Shown: positions 1 through 8,847 of the stretch, piece by piece
Position numbering within the stretch: position 1 is the stretch's first letter
Layout of the letters: the number at the start of each line of letters is the position of its first letter
Source of the DNA: Haladaptatus cibarius D43
GTDB taxonomy: Archaea > Halobacteriota > Halobacteria > Halobacteriales > Haladaptataceae
Direction of reading: 5' to 3'
Assembly: GCF_000710615.1 (NCBI RefSeq)
Contig: NZ_JDTH01000008.1
Coordinates: forward strand, 20,183-84,182
Length of the DNA: 64,000 nucleotides
Notes under the pieces: model-generated
What the model saw: the letters and a program-made list of their open reading frames with translations, nothing else
What the model was told of the DNA's origin: nothing
Databases searched by the model: none
Position numbers and translations under genes: made by a program

Positions 1-2
1 CC

Positions 3-1253
3 GAGTTCACGAACGAGCTCTCGTCCGCTCGAAACCTCACAGAGGATGTCTACAGTCTAATTCAGGCAGGTGCTGAAGAAGATGTGCCGGCAATAGATGT
101 ACTCCGGATGGGGTTGGGGGCCGGGAGTCTCTATTTTGACAGTGAGGACACCCTCATGGCTACCCGGCGCGTCGTCGCAATATGCCCAACAGTCATCGCA
201 GCCTACTGGCGGTATCGGCGAGGGTTAGAGCCCATACATCCGCGTGACGACCTAACTCACACAGCGAATTTTTTATATATGCTTTCCGGGGTAGAGCCGG
301 CCGAATCGACTGTAAAGAGGCTAGAAACGTATCTGATAAGTATTATCGAACACGGCCTTAATGCCTCAACATTCACCGCTCGGATTATCGGGTCAACCGG
401 GTCCGATCCACTTTCGGCGGCTACCGGTGCCGTAGGAGCACTCAAGGGACCACGACACGGTGGAGCACTCGAACGAATTTTTGAGATGTTCACTGACCTT
501 GATGACGGGACAAATCCAACAACGTATGTTCAAGAGCGACTGGAGAACGACGGATCGTTACCTGGATTTGGTCATGTCGTCTATAACACTCGAGATCCGC
601 GAGCGAAAATCATCGAAAGATCGGCAGAACGCGTTGTCAAGGGGCAAGAGTCAACATCGTTCCTTAGGAACGCACAAGAGCTTGAGGCCGCCGCTGAGGA
701 CTATTTTTCTGAACACTACCCCAAGCGACAAATGCACGTGACTGTCGATTACTACGCGGCAGTTCTCCTTTCCGAACTCGACATTCCATCGGAATTGTTC
801 ACCGCGATCTTTGCTATCGGACGTTCCGCCGGCTGGATGGCTCACTACCTCGAACAGCTCGAAAGCGAGACACTACTTCGACCTCGAACACGATATATCG
901 GCCCAGAGGAACGGTCGTGGATTTCGCGCTCGGACAGATATGTCGCGGGCGATTCGAGTCCGCCTTCATCCAACGATTTGAAGGGGATATCCTCAATTCT
1001 TGGCACTCTTTCAGAACCCGATCGGTTGGAGTTGTTGTTAATTCTGTATGAGTCAGCGAAGCCACTTTCGTACTCGTCGATTCGAGCGCAGAGTTCAATC
1101 GACGATAAGGGGCGGTTCAACTATCATCTCCGAAAACTTCGTAGCATATATATCACGAATACAGATGCGGGTTATTCATTGTCTGATACGGGCCGGAAGG
1201 TCATTGAAGTGCTCGTTGATGACGAGCAATTGCTCGCACAAATAATCGAATAA
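3..1253 (+). CDS. Citrate synthase-like protein fused to a C-terminal winged-helix domain (5' end outside window)
   Basis: The reading frame is open from the left edge, so the N-terminus is missing; the GTG at 84 is internal. Up to about 930 the protein follows the citrate synthase fold. HGLNASTF, LKGPRHGGA, GFGHVVY followed by TRDPRAK, and VDYY place both catalytic histidines and the catalytic aspartate where the family has them. The family condenses acetyl-CoA or propionyl-CoA with oxaloacetate in the cytosol. After about 960 there is an unrelated segment of about 95 residues, including RFNYHLRKL and GYSLSDTGRKVIEVL, typical of haloarchaeal ArsR-like winged helices. It is a paralogue of the next gene, which lacks this domain. 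A regulatory or DNA-binding role for the fusion is inferred. An ordinary tail is unlikely because the winged-helix pattern is clear. Confidence 0.8.
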   Translation, partial: EFTNELSSARNLTEDVYSLIQAGAEEDVPAIDVLRMGLGAGSLYFDSEDTLMATRRVVAICPTVIAAYWRYRRGLEPIHPRDDLTHTANFLYMLSGVEPAESTVKRLETYLISIIEHGLNASTFTARIIGSTGSDPLSAATGAVGALKGPRHGGALERIFEMFTDLDDGTNPTTYVQERLENDGSLPGFGHVVYNTRDPRAKIIERSAERVVKGQESTSFLRNAQELEAAAEDYFSEHYPKRQMHVTVDYYAAVLLSELDIPSELFTAIFAIGRSAGWMAHYLEQLESETLLRPRTRYIGPEERSWISRSDRYVAGDSSPPSSNDLKGISSILGTLSEPDRLELLLILYESAKPLSYSSIRAQSSIDDKGRFNYHLRKLRSIYITNTDAGYSLSDTGRKVIEVLVDDEQLLAQIIE

Positions 1254-1495
1254 TGAGTCACCGATAGGGGAAGTAGATTTACCCTGTAATATTGAGACTA
1301 TTTCATAGCCCGATGATTGTTGGAAACCTCCGATAGAGTTGTCTCCCACTATCTTCTGAGACAATAGGTAAACACGAGAACAATCGGTACACTGCTTGAT
1401 CATGTTCCTGCGTTGGATGATGATTAGCATTAGAAGAGAAATGGTCTTCTCCAAAGCCCTATCTTCAATTCTCTCTTTTCTCTATACGGATTAGC

Positions 1496-2629
1496 ATGGT
1501 TGACCAAAAGCTCCACCGAGGATTAGAAGACATCGCCGTCGCGGAAACACGACTCAGTACTATCGACGGCGAGGCTGGTGAACTCATCATTGGAGGATAC
1601 TCTGTTGAGGAACTTGCCAAGAATGCGATCTACGAGGAAAGTGTTTTCCTGTTGTTTAACGACCGACGTCCGACGAAATCGGAACTCGAATCGTTCTGCA
1701 CGGAACTCGCTGGCTATCGCAAAATCTCCAAGGAAGCCAAACAGGTACTTCGACAAGCCGCACAAGAAAACGCGGACGCGATGGACGCTCTGCGAATGGG
1801 TGTGGCCGCAGCCAATCTTGGCTCTGACTTGACAAAATCGACGGACTACGCCAAGCGACTGGTGAGTGTGATCCCAACTATCGTCGCGACCTATTGGCGA
1901 TATCACTCAGGTAAAGAGCCGGTGGATCCACACGACGACCTCGGCCATACCGCGAACTACCTCTATATGCTGTCTGGCGAAGAGCCCGACCCCGCAGCTG
2001 TGAGAGGGCTCGAAACCTACCTCAATACGGTTGTTGACCACGGACTGAATGCATCCACCTTTGTCGCTCGGTCTATCGCATCGTCCGATTCAGACCTCGT
2101 TTCAGCAGTAACGGGTGCAGTAGGGTCACTAAAGGGACCGCTTCACGGTGGAGCACCTGGACCGGTTTTGGAGATGCTCCTCGCAGCACACGAATCTGGA
2201 GACCCGGAGGGTTATGTGCAGGAGAAACTCGATTCTGGTGAGCGGCTTATGGGCTTTGGACACCGAGTGTATCGCACGCGCGATCCACGTGCAGAGGTCC
2301 TCTCCGGTGCCGCTGAACGGTTTTATTCTGGATCGGGTGACAGAGCATTCTTCGGATTTGTCGAAGGATTCGAAGAGACTGCGGTTAGTCGACTGGCCGA
2401 CCACAAGCCTGACCGAAAACTCGAAACAAACGTTGAGTTCTACACAGCCGTACTTCTGCATGGAGTTGGCATCCCACAGGAGTTGTTTACGACCACCTTC
2501 GCTGTGTCACGAGTCGGTGGTTGGGTGGCTCATTGTCTTGAGCAGTTAGCAGATAACAAGATAATTCGCCCTGTGTCCATTTACGTCGGTGACCGTGGCC
2601 GATCGTGGACTCCAACAAATACCCGCTAG
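1496..2629 (+). CDS. Citrate synthase / 2-methylcitrate synthase-like protein
   Basis: This is a full-length 377-residue citrate synthase homologue, the usual length for archaeal type II enzymes. It has HGLNASTF, LKGPLHGGAPG with the first catalytic His, GFGHRVYRTRDPRA with the second His and the oxaloacetate-binding Arg, and RVGGWVAHCLEQL near the C-terminus. Where citrate synthases have Asp in NVDFY, this protein has NVEFY, a conservative D to E change at the third catalytic position. It could lower activity or shift substrate. It lies 242 bp after its fused paralogue and probably arose by tandem duplication. A housekeeping role is less likely for an extra copy on an accessory replicon; methylcitrate or another acyl-CoA condensation is possible. 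Confidence 0.85.
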   Translation: MVDQKLHRGLEDIAVAETRLSTIDGEAGELIIGGYSVEELAKNAIYEESVFLLFNDRRPTKSELESFCTELAGYRKISKEAKQVLRQAAQENADAMDALRMGVAAANLGSDLTKSTDYAKRLVSVIPTIVATYWRYHSGKEPVDPHDDLGHTANYLYMLSGEEPDPAAVRGLETYLNTVVDHGLNASTFVARSIASSDSDLVSAVTGAVGSLKGPLHGGAPGPVLEMLLAAHESGDPEGYVQEKLDSGERLMGFGHRVYRTRDPRAEVLSGAAERFYSGSGDRAFFGFVEGFEETAVSRLADHKPDRKLETNVEFYTAVLLHGVGIPQELFTTTFAVSRVGGWVAHCLEQLADNKIIRPVSIYVGDRGRSWTPTNTR

Positions 2630-2964
2630 AAAAATCACGCTATTTAATATAAAATAATTGTCCAATTCATCTGACTCATACATAGTTTCCACTATGGAAT
2701 AAAAGAACCGACAGCCACACGCCTCTGTAGACCTATTTTTAGGAGCCGAGTCAGCGGCGACTGCGTTGAAAGAAAGTCACGCATCAAACCTATCCTCCGA
2801 GGTTGTGAAAGATGAGAATTTGGATAAGCAAGACGGACGTTTCGGGCCAATTTGACCGAGGAATCGAGGGGTGAGCCATACAGAGGTACCATTTTATATA
2901 TACGGAGTACCATTTATAAAATCATTGACCAAAGTGGTAATACTTTTCCGACGAACAATCTCTT
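2630..2964. promoter_or_regulatory. Intergenic region with promoter of the KAP gene
   Basis: There is no credible gene in these 335 bases. An AT-rich stretch with TTTTATATATA at about 2891-2901 is a good archaeal TATA box, but it lies about 65 bp before the ATG at 2965, so a 5' leader of roughly 35-40 nt is expected. I see no other clear signal. Confidence 0.45.
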
Positions 2965-5160
2965 ATGCCTGAAGACGAGGAACTTTCTCTTGTACCAGAC
3001 ACCGCGAAAACAAACCCAGAAGACGATGAGCTAGGATATGCAGAATTCGCCGAGCATCTATCAGATACGATTGACGCGAAGGTTCCGACGACCGAGTTCA
3101 TCATCGGAATCTATGGTCAGTGGGGGCTGGGAAAGAGTACAATTCTCAACTTCGTCAAGTACTATCTTGAGCAAGAGTACGAGACAGAAGGTGAAGATGA
3201 AAATGGAGACTGCTCCCCGCAGATTATCCGGTTCAACCCGTGGTGGTTCTCGGGACAACACGACCTTATCGAGAAATTCTTCTTTCAGTTACAGGCGGGA
3301 TTGCAAAATGGTGACGATGAATCTCGATTTAAAGAAGTGCGGGGAAAGATTGCGTCGTTAGGGACTAAAGTCTCATCGCTCCCTATCGGAGCGATGACTG
3401 GAGTTCCTAAGGCCGAAAAAACCATCGGCGTTTTAGCAGAGTTGGCAGATGAAGAATCTGCCAACACTTCCGTTGAAATCCTCAAAGACGAAATCTCGGC
3501 TGGGCTTAGAGAGGAAGATCGGAACATCGTCATTATGATTGACGATATCGATCGTCTTACCGAGATGGAGATAAAGCAGATGTTCCGTCTCGTAAAGAGT
3601 GTTGCTGATTTTCCAAACGTCACCTACATTCTAGCGTTCGACCAGAATGTGGTGGTTGACGCTTTAGAAGGTGAGGGAGGGTTCCGAAATGGTGAGGAGT
3701 ACTTAGATAAAATAATACAACTTCCTGTTCATATTCCCACACCACAAAGCCAGTCTATAGATCTGCAATTCCGCAGCCAACTTGATGAGCAGGTCAGGGA
3801 AGCGAAATTTGATAAGCAACGTTGGCAACAAATGTACCATAACGGGGTGAAGGAACTTCTAGAGACTCCACGAGATGCAATTCGACTTTCAAATGCGATC
3901 GAGATCTCGTATGGTGCTTTGGAGGAGGAAATTAATATTGTCGATTTGGTCGGGATCGAAGCGCTTCGTATATTCAGGCGAGAAATGTATGAGGAAATCC
4001 GTGATGGAAAAGAAGAGCTTACTAAAAAAATAGATAGTCAACGGAGACAAATAGACTTCCGTGAAAATGATGAAGGAAACTCTGGGCAGGGGTTCTGGGT
4101 TACAGAAGAGGAATTAGACGAAATAGATGGTTCAGTGTCTAATATTCTAACAACACTATTTCCAACCTTCCGCGATCTAAGTGATGCATTTTTCTTGTAT
4201 AGAGAAAATTCAGAGACGCACCTCAAACGCAGGAGAATTTGCCATCCACATATGTTCGATTTTTATTTCAGGCTGACTATCCCTCGGGAGGGAGTCTCAA
4301 TCAGCAAGATAAACACCGTTCTCGAAGCAACCAATGATACACAAACATTTTGTGACGTTCTATCTGACATTGTCAAGAGAGACGAAGATGGAGAGAGATC
4401 TCAAGGAGCTATTCTTTTGGAGCAGTTTACAGAGTATTTAGACGAGATCCCAGAAAAGAACATTGAGCGGGTTGTTGAGGCAATTTTCATTGCTGGGGAA
4501 GATCTCCTCGCGATTGAATCATCTGACGACCTTGGATTAGATATTGAATTGTCTATTAAAAATATAGTTTGGTCGCTGTTAAACAGGCTCGATAAAGAGG
4601 ATCGTCTCCCAGTACTCCAAGAAGCAATGAATCGTAGTGATTCGGCTTTTATGCCAGTATGGTTGGTTACAAATGCAGCCAACGAGCATGGAGAATACAG
4701 CAAACGTGAACTAGCGGAGGAGAATCGGCTTGTAAATGAGAATCAACTAATGGAGTTGAAGCAGATAGCTATCCAACTAATCCAGAAAGCAGCAGATGAG
4801 GAAGAGCTTCTCGATACGCTAAGAACAACACATATCTTGAAATCGTGGGCAGAATGGTCTGATTCCGAGCAACAAGCAGAGTGGGCGAGTAAAGTTGTAC
4901 AAGATACAGAGGATCTGCTCTCCTTTATTGAAACTTTCTTTCATGAACACCATGGGTCTACAGCAGAAGGTGAAGTGATTCGCCATCGAGTAGATCCTCA
5001 AGAACTGGAGCCCTATCTAAACATTTCAGTAGTGGAAGAAAAAATTCGCGAACTGGATTACAAAGAGGTGACTGAAGAGCAACAACATATCATGGATGTA
5101 TTCAAACAGGGACAAAAGGATTTAGAGGAAGGTAAGGATCCAACCCGACTGGGATTCTGA
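2965..5160 (+). CDS. KAP family P-loop NTPase
   Basis: The 731-residue protein starts with a KAP-type NTPase domain. Walker A is GQWGLGKST at residues 51-59, followed by RFNPWWFSGQ (about 89-98), a KAP hallmark. Walker B is IVIMIDDIDRL near 188-198, and LAFDQNVVVDAL follows. KAP NTPases are named after Kidins220, ARMS and PifA; PifA excludes phage T7, and prokaryotic members are frequent in defence islands and on plasmids. Many KAP proteins have membrane segments inserted in the domain. Here I see none, only a small hydrophobic patch around 135-160, so it is probably cytosolic. The C-terminal 400 residues are acidic and helical with no recognised enzyme motif. It is monocistronic. An antiviral or abortive role is inferred from family only. 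Confidence 0.8.
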   Translation: MPEDEELSLVPDTAKTNPEDDELGYAEFAEHLSDTIDAKVPTTEFIIGIYGQWGLGKSTILNFVKYYLEQEYETEGEDENGDCSPQIIRFNPWWFSGQHDLIEKFFFQLQAGLQNGDDESRFKEVRGKIASLGTKVSSLPIGAMTGVPKAEKTIGVLAELADEESANTSVEILKDEISAGLREEDRNIVIMIDDIDRLTEMEIKQMFRLVKSVADFPNVTYILAFDQNVVVDALEGEGGFRNGEEYLDKIIQLPVHIPTPQSQSIDLQFRSQLDEQVREAKFDKQRWQQMYHNGVKELLETPRDAIRLSNAIEISYGALEEEINIVDLVGIEALRIFRREMYEEIRDGKEELTKKIDSQRRQIDFRENDEGNSGQGFWVTEEELDEIDGSVSNILTTLFPTFRDLSDAFFLYRENSETHLKRRRICHPHMFDFYFRLTIPREGVSISKINTVLEATNDTQTFCDVLSDIVKRDEDGERSQGAILLEQFTEYLDEIPEKNIERVVEAIFIAGEDLLAIESSDDLGLDIELSIKNIVWSLLNRLDKEDRLPVLQEAMNRSDSAFMPVWLVTNAANEHGEYSKRELAEENRLVNENQLMELKQIAIQLIQKAADEEELLDTLRTTHILKSWAEWSDSEQQAEWASKVVQDTEDLLSFIETFFHEHHGSTAEGEVIRHRVDPQELEPYLNISVVEEKIRELDYKEVTEEQQHIMDVFKQGQKDLEEGKDPTRLGF

Positions 5161-5185
5161 GGTTAAGAGTAGGATTACGGTGACG

Positions 5186-5410
5186 TCAGTTACTGCGCCA
5201 GTAGCGAATCTTATCAATCAGTTCTTCAAGTGCTTCTGGCATCTCGTCGGTTATATTTCCGAGCATGAACTTCGAGGACGCTAGCTTTGTTCGGTCGTTT
5301 GCTATCCTAAAGTGGAGTGGGTAGGCGTTGCAATGCTGAATGAGCCAAGCAGAATCCTGCCCCCCAACACAGCCATTTTTACTCCAACTCAGCGTTCGTC
5401 TCTTCAGCAA
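5186..5410 (-). CDS. Small hypothetical ORF overlapping the DUF2971-like gene
   Basis: This 74-codon reading frame overlaps the 3' end of the DUF2971-like gene by 32 nt in another frame. Its C-terminal part (MLGNITDEMPEALEELIDKI) has acidic haloarchaeal composition and plausible codon use. The first ten residues are basic and look like antisense or shadow sequence. It may be a real small downstream gene, or a C-terminal piece separated from its neighbour by an old frameshift. I recognise no family. Confidence 0.3.
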   Translation of the reverse strand: MLKRRTLSWSKNGCVGGQDSAWLIQHCNAYPLHFRIANDRTKLASSKFMLGNITDEMPEALEELIDKIRYWRSN

Positions 5411-6494
5411 TCTCGTTCAGGAAGGTATCTTGGTATTCACCATTGACAACCCGGTGCACTCTAATCTCGTAGTTCAGGTGTTCTTGGCCATACTCCAAAC
5501 GTTCGGGTGGGTCGTCAACATAGCGAAAACATTCCACGAACGTCGTACGAGGATGTAACTCTCCTTGTTGATTTAACTGAACCACATCCACAGTGTTCCA
5601 GATGTCCCAGTCTGTTTTCTGAAAAAAGCCTTCGATTACTCTATTTAGATACTCTTCACTGGCTTCGTAGTTGGCTGCTCCGCCGAGTTCTGCGTCGTAG
5701 GTATCGTGATGAACCGATGAGTCTGTCAACTGAGACGAGACTACCGGCGCAGTCACATCGTATTCATCTAACGTCTCTTCAACCTGAATTCGAACCTCAT
5801 CATCAGCACGTGGCGAAAGAATAACTCGATTGATCAGCGCGTCCAGATCTGCACGCAGATTGATGTACTCCGGGTTGTCAGGAATCGTCTCGGACGGTGT
5901 TTCACGGCCGTCTATCTGTATCGTCGGATTACCGCCACGGTTCGCGAGTATCCGGAACTCTTGTTCACAGTCGAACTGCCGATGCTTGAAGAAGTACATC
6001 GCGTATGGGATTCCTGTCGGGGTGGTATCCACCTCGTAATCTAGGTATCGGACGATCCCCATGTACAGTCCTTCTTCCTCGACGTGTCGCTCAACCTGCT
6101 CGTATGTGGTCTCAATCGCCACACCTAGCCCATCAGCGTATTGATCCCAAATCTCTGGATCTTCATTTGTCCCAAGTCGCCAGCAGTTCGCATAGTAGTG
6201 CGAACGGGCATCTCCACGCATCTGTTCATACCCAGTAGCGAGATCCATTTCCTCGCCGTTATCCAATATCTGCTCGGTCTGTGCTGAACGTTGACGTTCA
6301 CGATCACGAGCTGGGTTAGAAGCTTGTCCCTCGCGTTCCTCATATTCGGCGGCTTGGCCAGCCCGGAACCCGTTCTCAAGCGTTGATGCGAAATAACGCA
6401 AAGGCTTGTACCGCCGAATGATCATCTGGTTTGAAGGAATCATCCAATCGGTGTTCTTTCCGGTGACTGGGCAACGAGAGGAATCACCCGACAT
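5379..6494 (-). CDS. DUF2971-like protein
   Basis: The start chosen is MSGDSSRC at 6494; an in-frame codon 21 residues upstream would extend it, but the added residues are basic and unlike the rest. The pattern YANCWRLGTNEDPEIWDQYADGLGVAIETT, then GIVRYLDY, then FFKHRQFDCEQEFRIL matches the DUF2971 layout: an early Cys-Trp motif, W..Y....GVAI, a short beta hairpin ending in Y.DY, and K...F..E.EFR. The biochemical function of DUF2971 is not established, although such genes are often found near mobile and defence genes. The C-terminal 150 residues (LGGAANYEASEEYLNRVIEGF onward) are unassigned. It points toward the KAP gene, so the two are convergent and independent. Confidence 0.65.
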   Translation of the reverse strand: MSGDSSRCPVTGKNTDWMIPSNQMIIRRYKPLRYFASTLENGFRAGQAAEYEEREGQASNPARDRERQRSAQTEQILDNGEEMDLATGYEQMRGDARSHYYANCWRLGTNEDPEIWDQYADGLGVAIETTYEQVERHVEEEGLYMGIVRYLDYEVDTTPTGIPYAMYFFKHRQFDCEQEFRILANRGGNPTIQIDGRETPSETIPDNPEYINLRADLDALINRVILSPRADDEVRIQVEETLDEYDVTAPVVSSQLTDSSVHHDTYDAELGGAANYEASEEYLNRVIEGFFQKTDWDIWNTVDVVQLNQQGELHPRTTFVECFRYVDDPPERLEYGQEHLNYEIRVHRVVNGEYQDTFLNEIAEETNAELE

Positions 6495-6678
6495 TATTGA
6501 CTCTAAATTGTGTTTTTTCGCTACTTGTAAATCACGGTAAAGATTTGATGGAAGCACCCAGAGTTCAAATTACTCACTAATAGATTCCGGCGAACCGCCT
6601 GCTTCTTCCGAAACGTCACAAGGTCGGAGTAAACAGTTCGCAAAGATTTTCCTACCGGGTACGCATCAGCGAACTAAG

Positions 6679-8775
6679 ATGGCACGCGCGAACCATACTG
6701 AACTAGTAGACCGATTCGAGCAGTTCTACCGTCGATATTACGCCGACCAAGTCGGAGAACTCGCCCAAAACTATCCGAATGAAAAGCGCTCGCTGTACAT
6801 CGATTGGAACGACCTGTATCGGTACGACACAGATATTGCAGATGATTACCTTGCGCAACCGAAACAGTTGCAAGAGTACGCCGAAGAAGCGCTTCGTTTG
6901 TACGACCTCCCTGTGGACGTGGGCCTCGGACAAGCACATGTCCGTGTCCAAAACCTCCCCGAAATAACCGAAATCGGAGAGATCCGTTCACGGCATGTCC
7001 GCACGCTCGTCTCACTACGGGGAACCGTCGAACGTGCATCGGCTGTTCGCAGTAAGATACAGGAAGCCGCCTTCGAATGCCAGCGGTGCGGGACGCTAAC
7101 GCTCATTCCACAGAGCAGTCTCGGTGAGACGCAGGAACCTCATGAGTGCCAAGGATGCGAGCGACAGGGGCCATTCCGCATCAACGTTGACCACTCAGAG
7201 TACATCGACAGGCAGACGCTTCTCCTAAAACGTCGTCCGGGGAATGCGACGAAAGATGGAGAAGCAAGCATTGTCGTGACGGTCGAAGACGACATCGCAG
7301 GAGATGTCGCACCCGGTGAAACCGTGACTGTAACTGGTATCGTGCGTATCCTCAATGATGATCACACAGATGCTTCTATCGCAGACAAGATCATCGACGG
7401 TCTCTCGGTCGTCATCGAGGACGAAGAGTTCGAGGATATGGACATCACGGACGAAGACAAGGAAAGCATCGTTGAACAGTCCAATCAATCAGACATTTAC
7501 GACCAGATGGTTAGCTCCGTGGCCCCCTCGATTTATGGATACGAGGAGGAGAAATTGGCGATGATTCTCCAACTGTTCGGGGGAGTCACAAAACATCTTC
7601 CGGACGGGACTCGTATTCGTGGCGACATTCACATAGCACTCTTCGGCGACCCTGGCCCCTATGAAAGTCGTCTGCTCGACTACGCAGGTGTTCTCTCCCC
7701 ACGCACGATCAGCGCCTCCGGATCTGGCAGTTCGTCGGTTGGCCTCACCGCGTCGATGAAGCGCACCAAAAAGACGAGTCGCGGTGATAAGACGTGGGCT
7801 GTGGAAGCTGGTGCGCTTCCACTCGCCGACCGTGGTCTCGCATGTCTTGAGAGTCTGGACAAATTCAACGACGAACAGGGAGCGGCTCTCATCGACGTGC
7901 TTGAAGACCAGACGGTGAAGGTGAACAAAGCCACCGTCTCGGAGCAACTGAAAGCGCGGGCATCGGTTCTCGCCTCGGCACATCCGAAGTACGGACGGTT
8001 CGATCAGTACGAGCCGATCGGAGAGCAGCTAGACCTCGAACCCGAGCTCATCTCGCAGTTCGACCTCATCTTCACGGTGACAGACCAGCCCGACCCAGAC
8101 CACGACGCACGACTCGCGGAACATATCCTACAAACCAACTTTGCGGGAGAGTTGAACACTCAGCGAACCGAAATCGACGCCCCGAACATCAGCGAAGAAC
8201 AGGTGCGAAGCCAGACAGAAGAAATCACTCCGGCCATCGACGCAGAACTCCTTCGCAAGTACATCGCCTACGCGAAATCGAACATCTATCCAACGATGAA
8301 ACCGGAGGCCCGTCAGGCGATTCGGGACTTCTACGTCGATTTGCGTTCGAAAGCTGCGGACGAGGATGCGCCGGTTCCGGTGTCAGCCCGAAAGCTGGAA
8401 GCACTCGTTCGGCTGGCGGAAGCAAGCGCACGAGTTCGACTCTCGGATACAGTCGAACAGGAAGACGCAGATCGCGTCATCGATATCGTTCAGTCATGTT
8501 TGAAGGACATTGGGGTTGACCCGGAAACGGGGCAGTTCGACGCCGACGTGGTCGAAACCGGGACGAGTCGAGAATATGACGACAAAGAGGATGCGATAAA
8601 ACACCTCATCGAAGAGGTCGACGAAAACTACGATAAGGGTGCCCCAGTAGACGTTGTACTCGACAAAGCTTCTGAAATGGGTATGGAGCCTTCGAAAGTT
8701 GAGTACGTAATTGAGCAACTGAAACAGAAGGGAGAAGCCTACGAACCCTCGACCGACTACCTTCGATCTACGTAA
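6679..8775 (+). CDS. MCM helicase homologue with all key ATPase residues altered
   Basis: The 698-residue protein has the full archaeal MCM layout: N-terminal helical domain, zinc-binding Cys134, Cys137, Cys157 and Cys160, OB fold, AAA+ domain and C-terminal winged helix. The ATP site is degenerate. Walker A reads GDPGPYES (323-330) instead of GDPGTGKS, so the lysine is Glu329. Walker B reads CLESLDK, so the Asp-Glu pair is Glu391-Ser392. Sensor 1 is SAHPKYGRFD with His435 for Asn. The arginine finger is LISQFD with Gln460 for Arg. The flanking motifs LADRGLAC and ARKLEALVRLAEASARVRLSD are intact and the frame is uninterrupted, so this is not a decaying pseudogene. I infer a DNA-binding or scaffold subunit, or an inhibitor of the host MCM hexamer, rather than an active helicase. 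Two downstream AAA/DUF6414 genes follow closely. Confidence 0.9.
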   Translation: MARANHTELVDRFEQFYRRYYADQVGELAQNYPNEKRSLYIDWNDLYRYDTDIADDYLAQPKQLQEYAEEALRLYDLPVDVGLGQAHVRVQNLPEITEIGEIRSRHVRTLVSLRGTVERASAVRSKIQEAAFECQRCGTLTLIPQSSLGETQEPHECQGCERQGPFRINVDHSEYIDRQTLLLKRRPGNATKDGEASIVVTVEDDIAGDVAPGETVTVTGIVRILNDDHTDASIADKIIDGLSVVIEDEEFEDMDITDEDKESIVEQSNQSDIYDQMVSSVAPSIYGYEEEKLAMILQLFGGVTKHLPDGTRIRGDIHIALFGDPGPYESRLLDYAGVLSPRTISASGSGSSSVGLTASMKRTKKTSRGDKTWAVEAGALPLADRGLACLESLDKFNDEQGAALIDVLEDQTVKVNKATVSEQLKARASVLASAHPKYGRFDQYEPIGEQLDLEPELISQFDLIFTVTDQPDPDHDARLAEHILQTNFAGELNTQRTEIDAPNISEEQVRSQTEEITPAIDAELLRKYIAYAKSNIYPTMKPEARQAIRDFYVDLRSKAADEDAPVPVSARKLEALVRLAEASARVRLSDTVEQEDADRVIDIVQSCLKDIGVDPETGQFDADVVETGTSREYDDKEDAIKHLIEEVDENYDKGAPVDVVLDKASEMGMEPSKVEYVIEQLKQKGEAYEPSTDYLRST

Positions 8776-8847
8776 ACGGCTCAGAGCAATCGATGTATCG
8801 GTATCATATTGCAAAGATATCATAAGTAGACGCGACAACGAAGGAAT

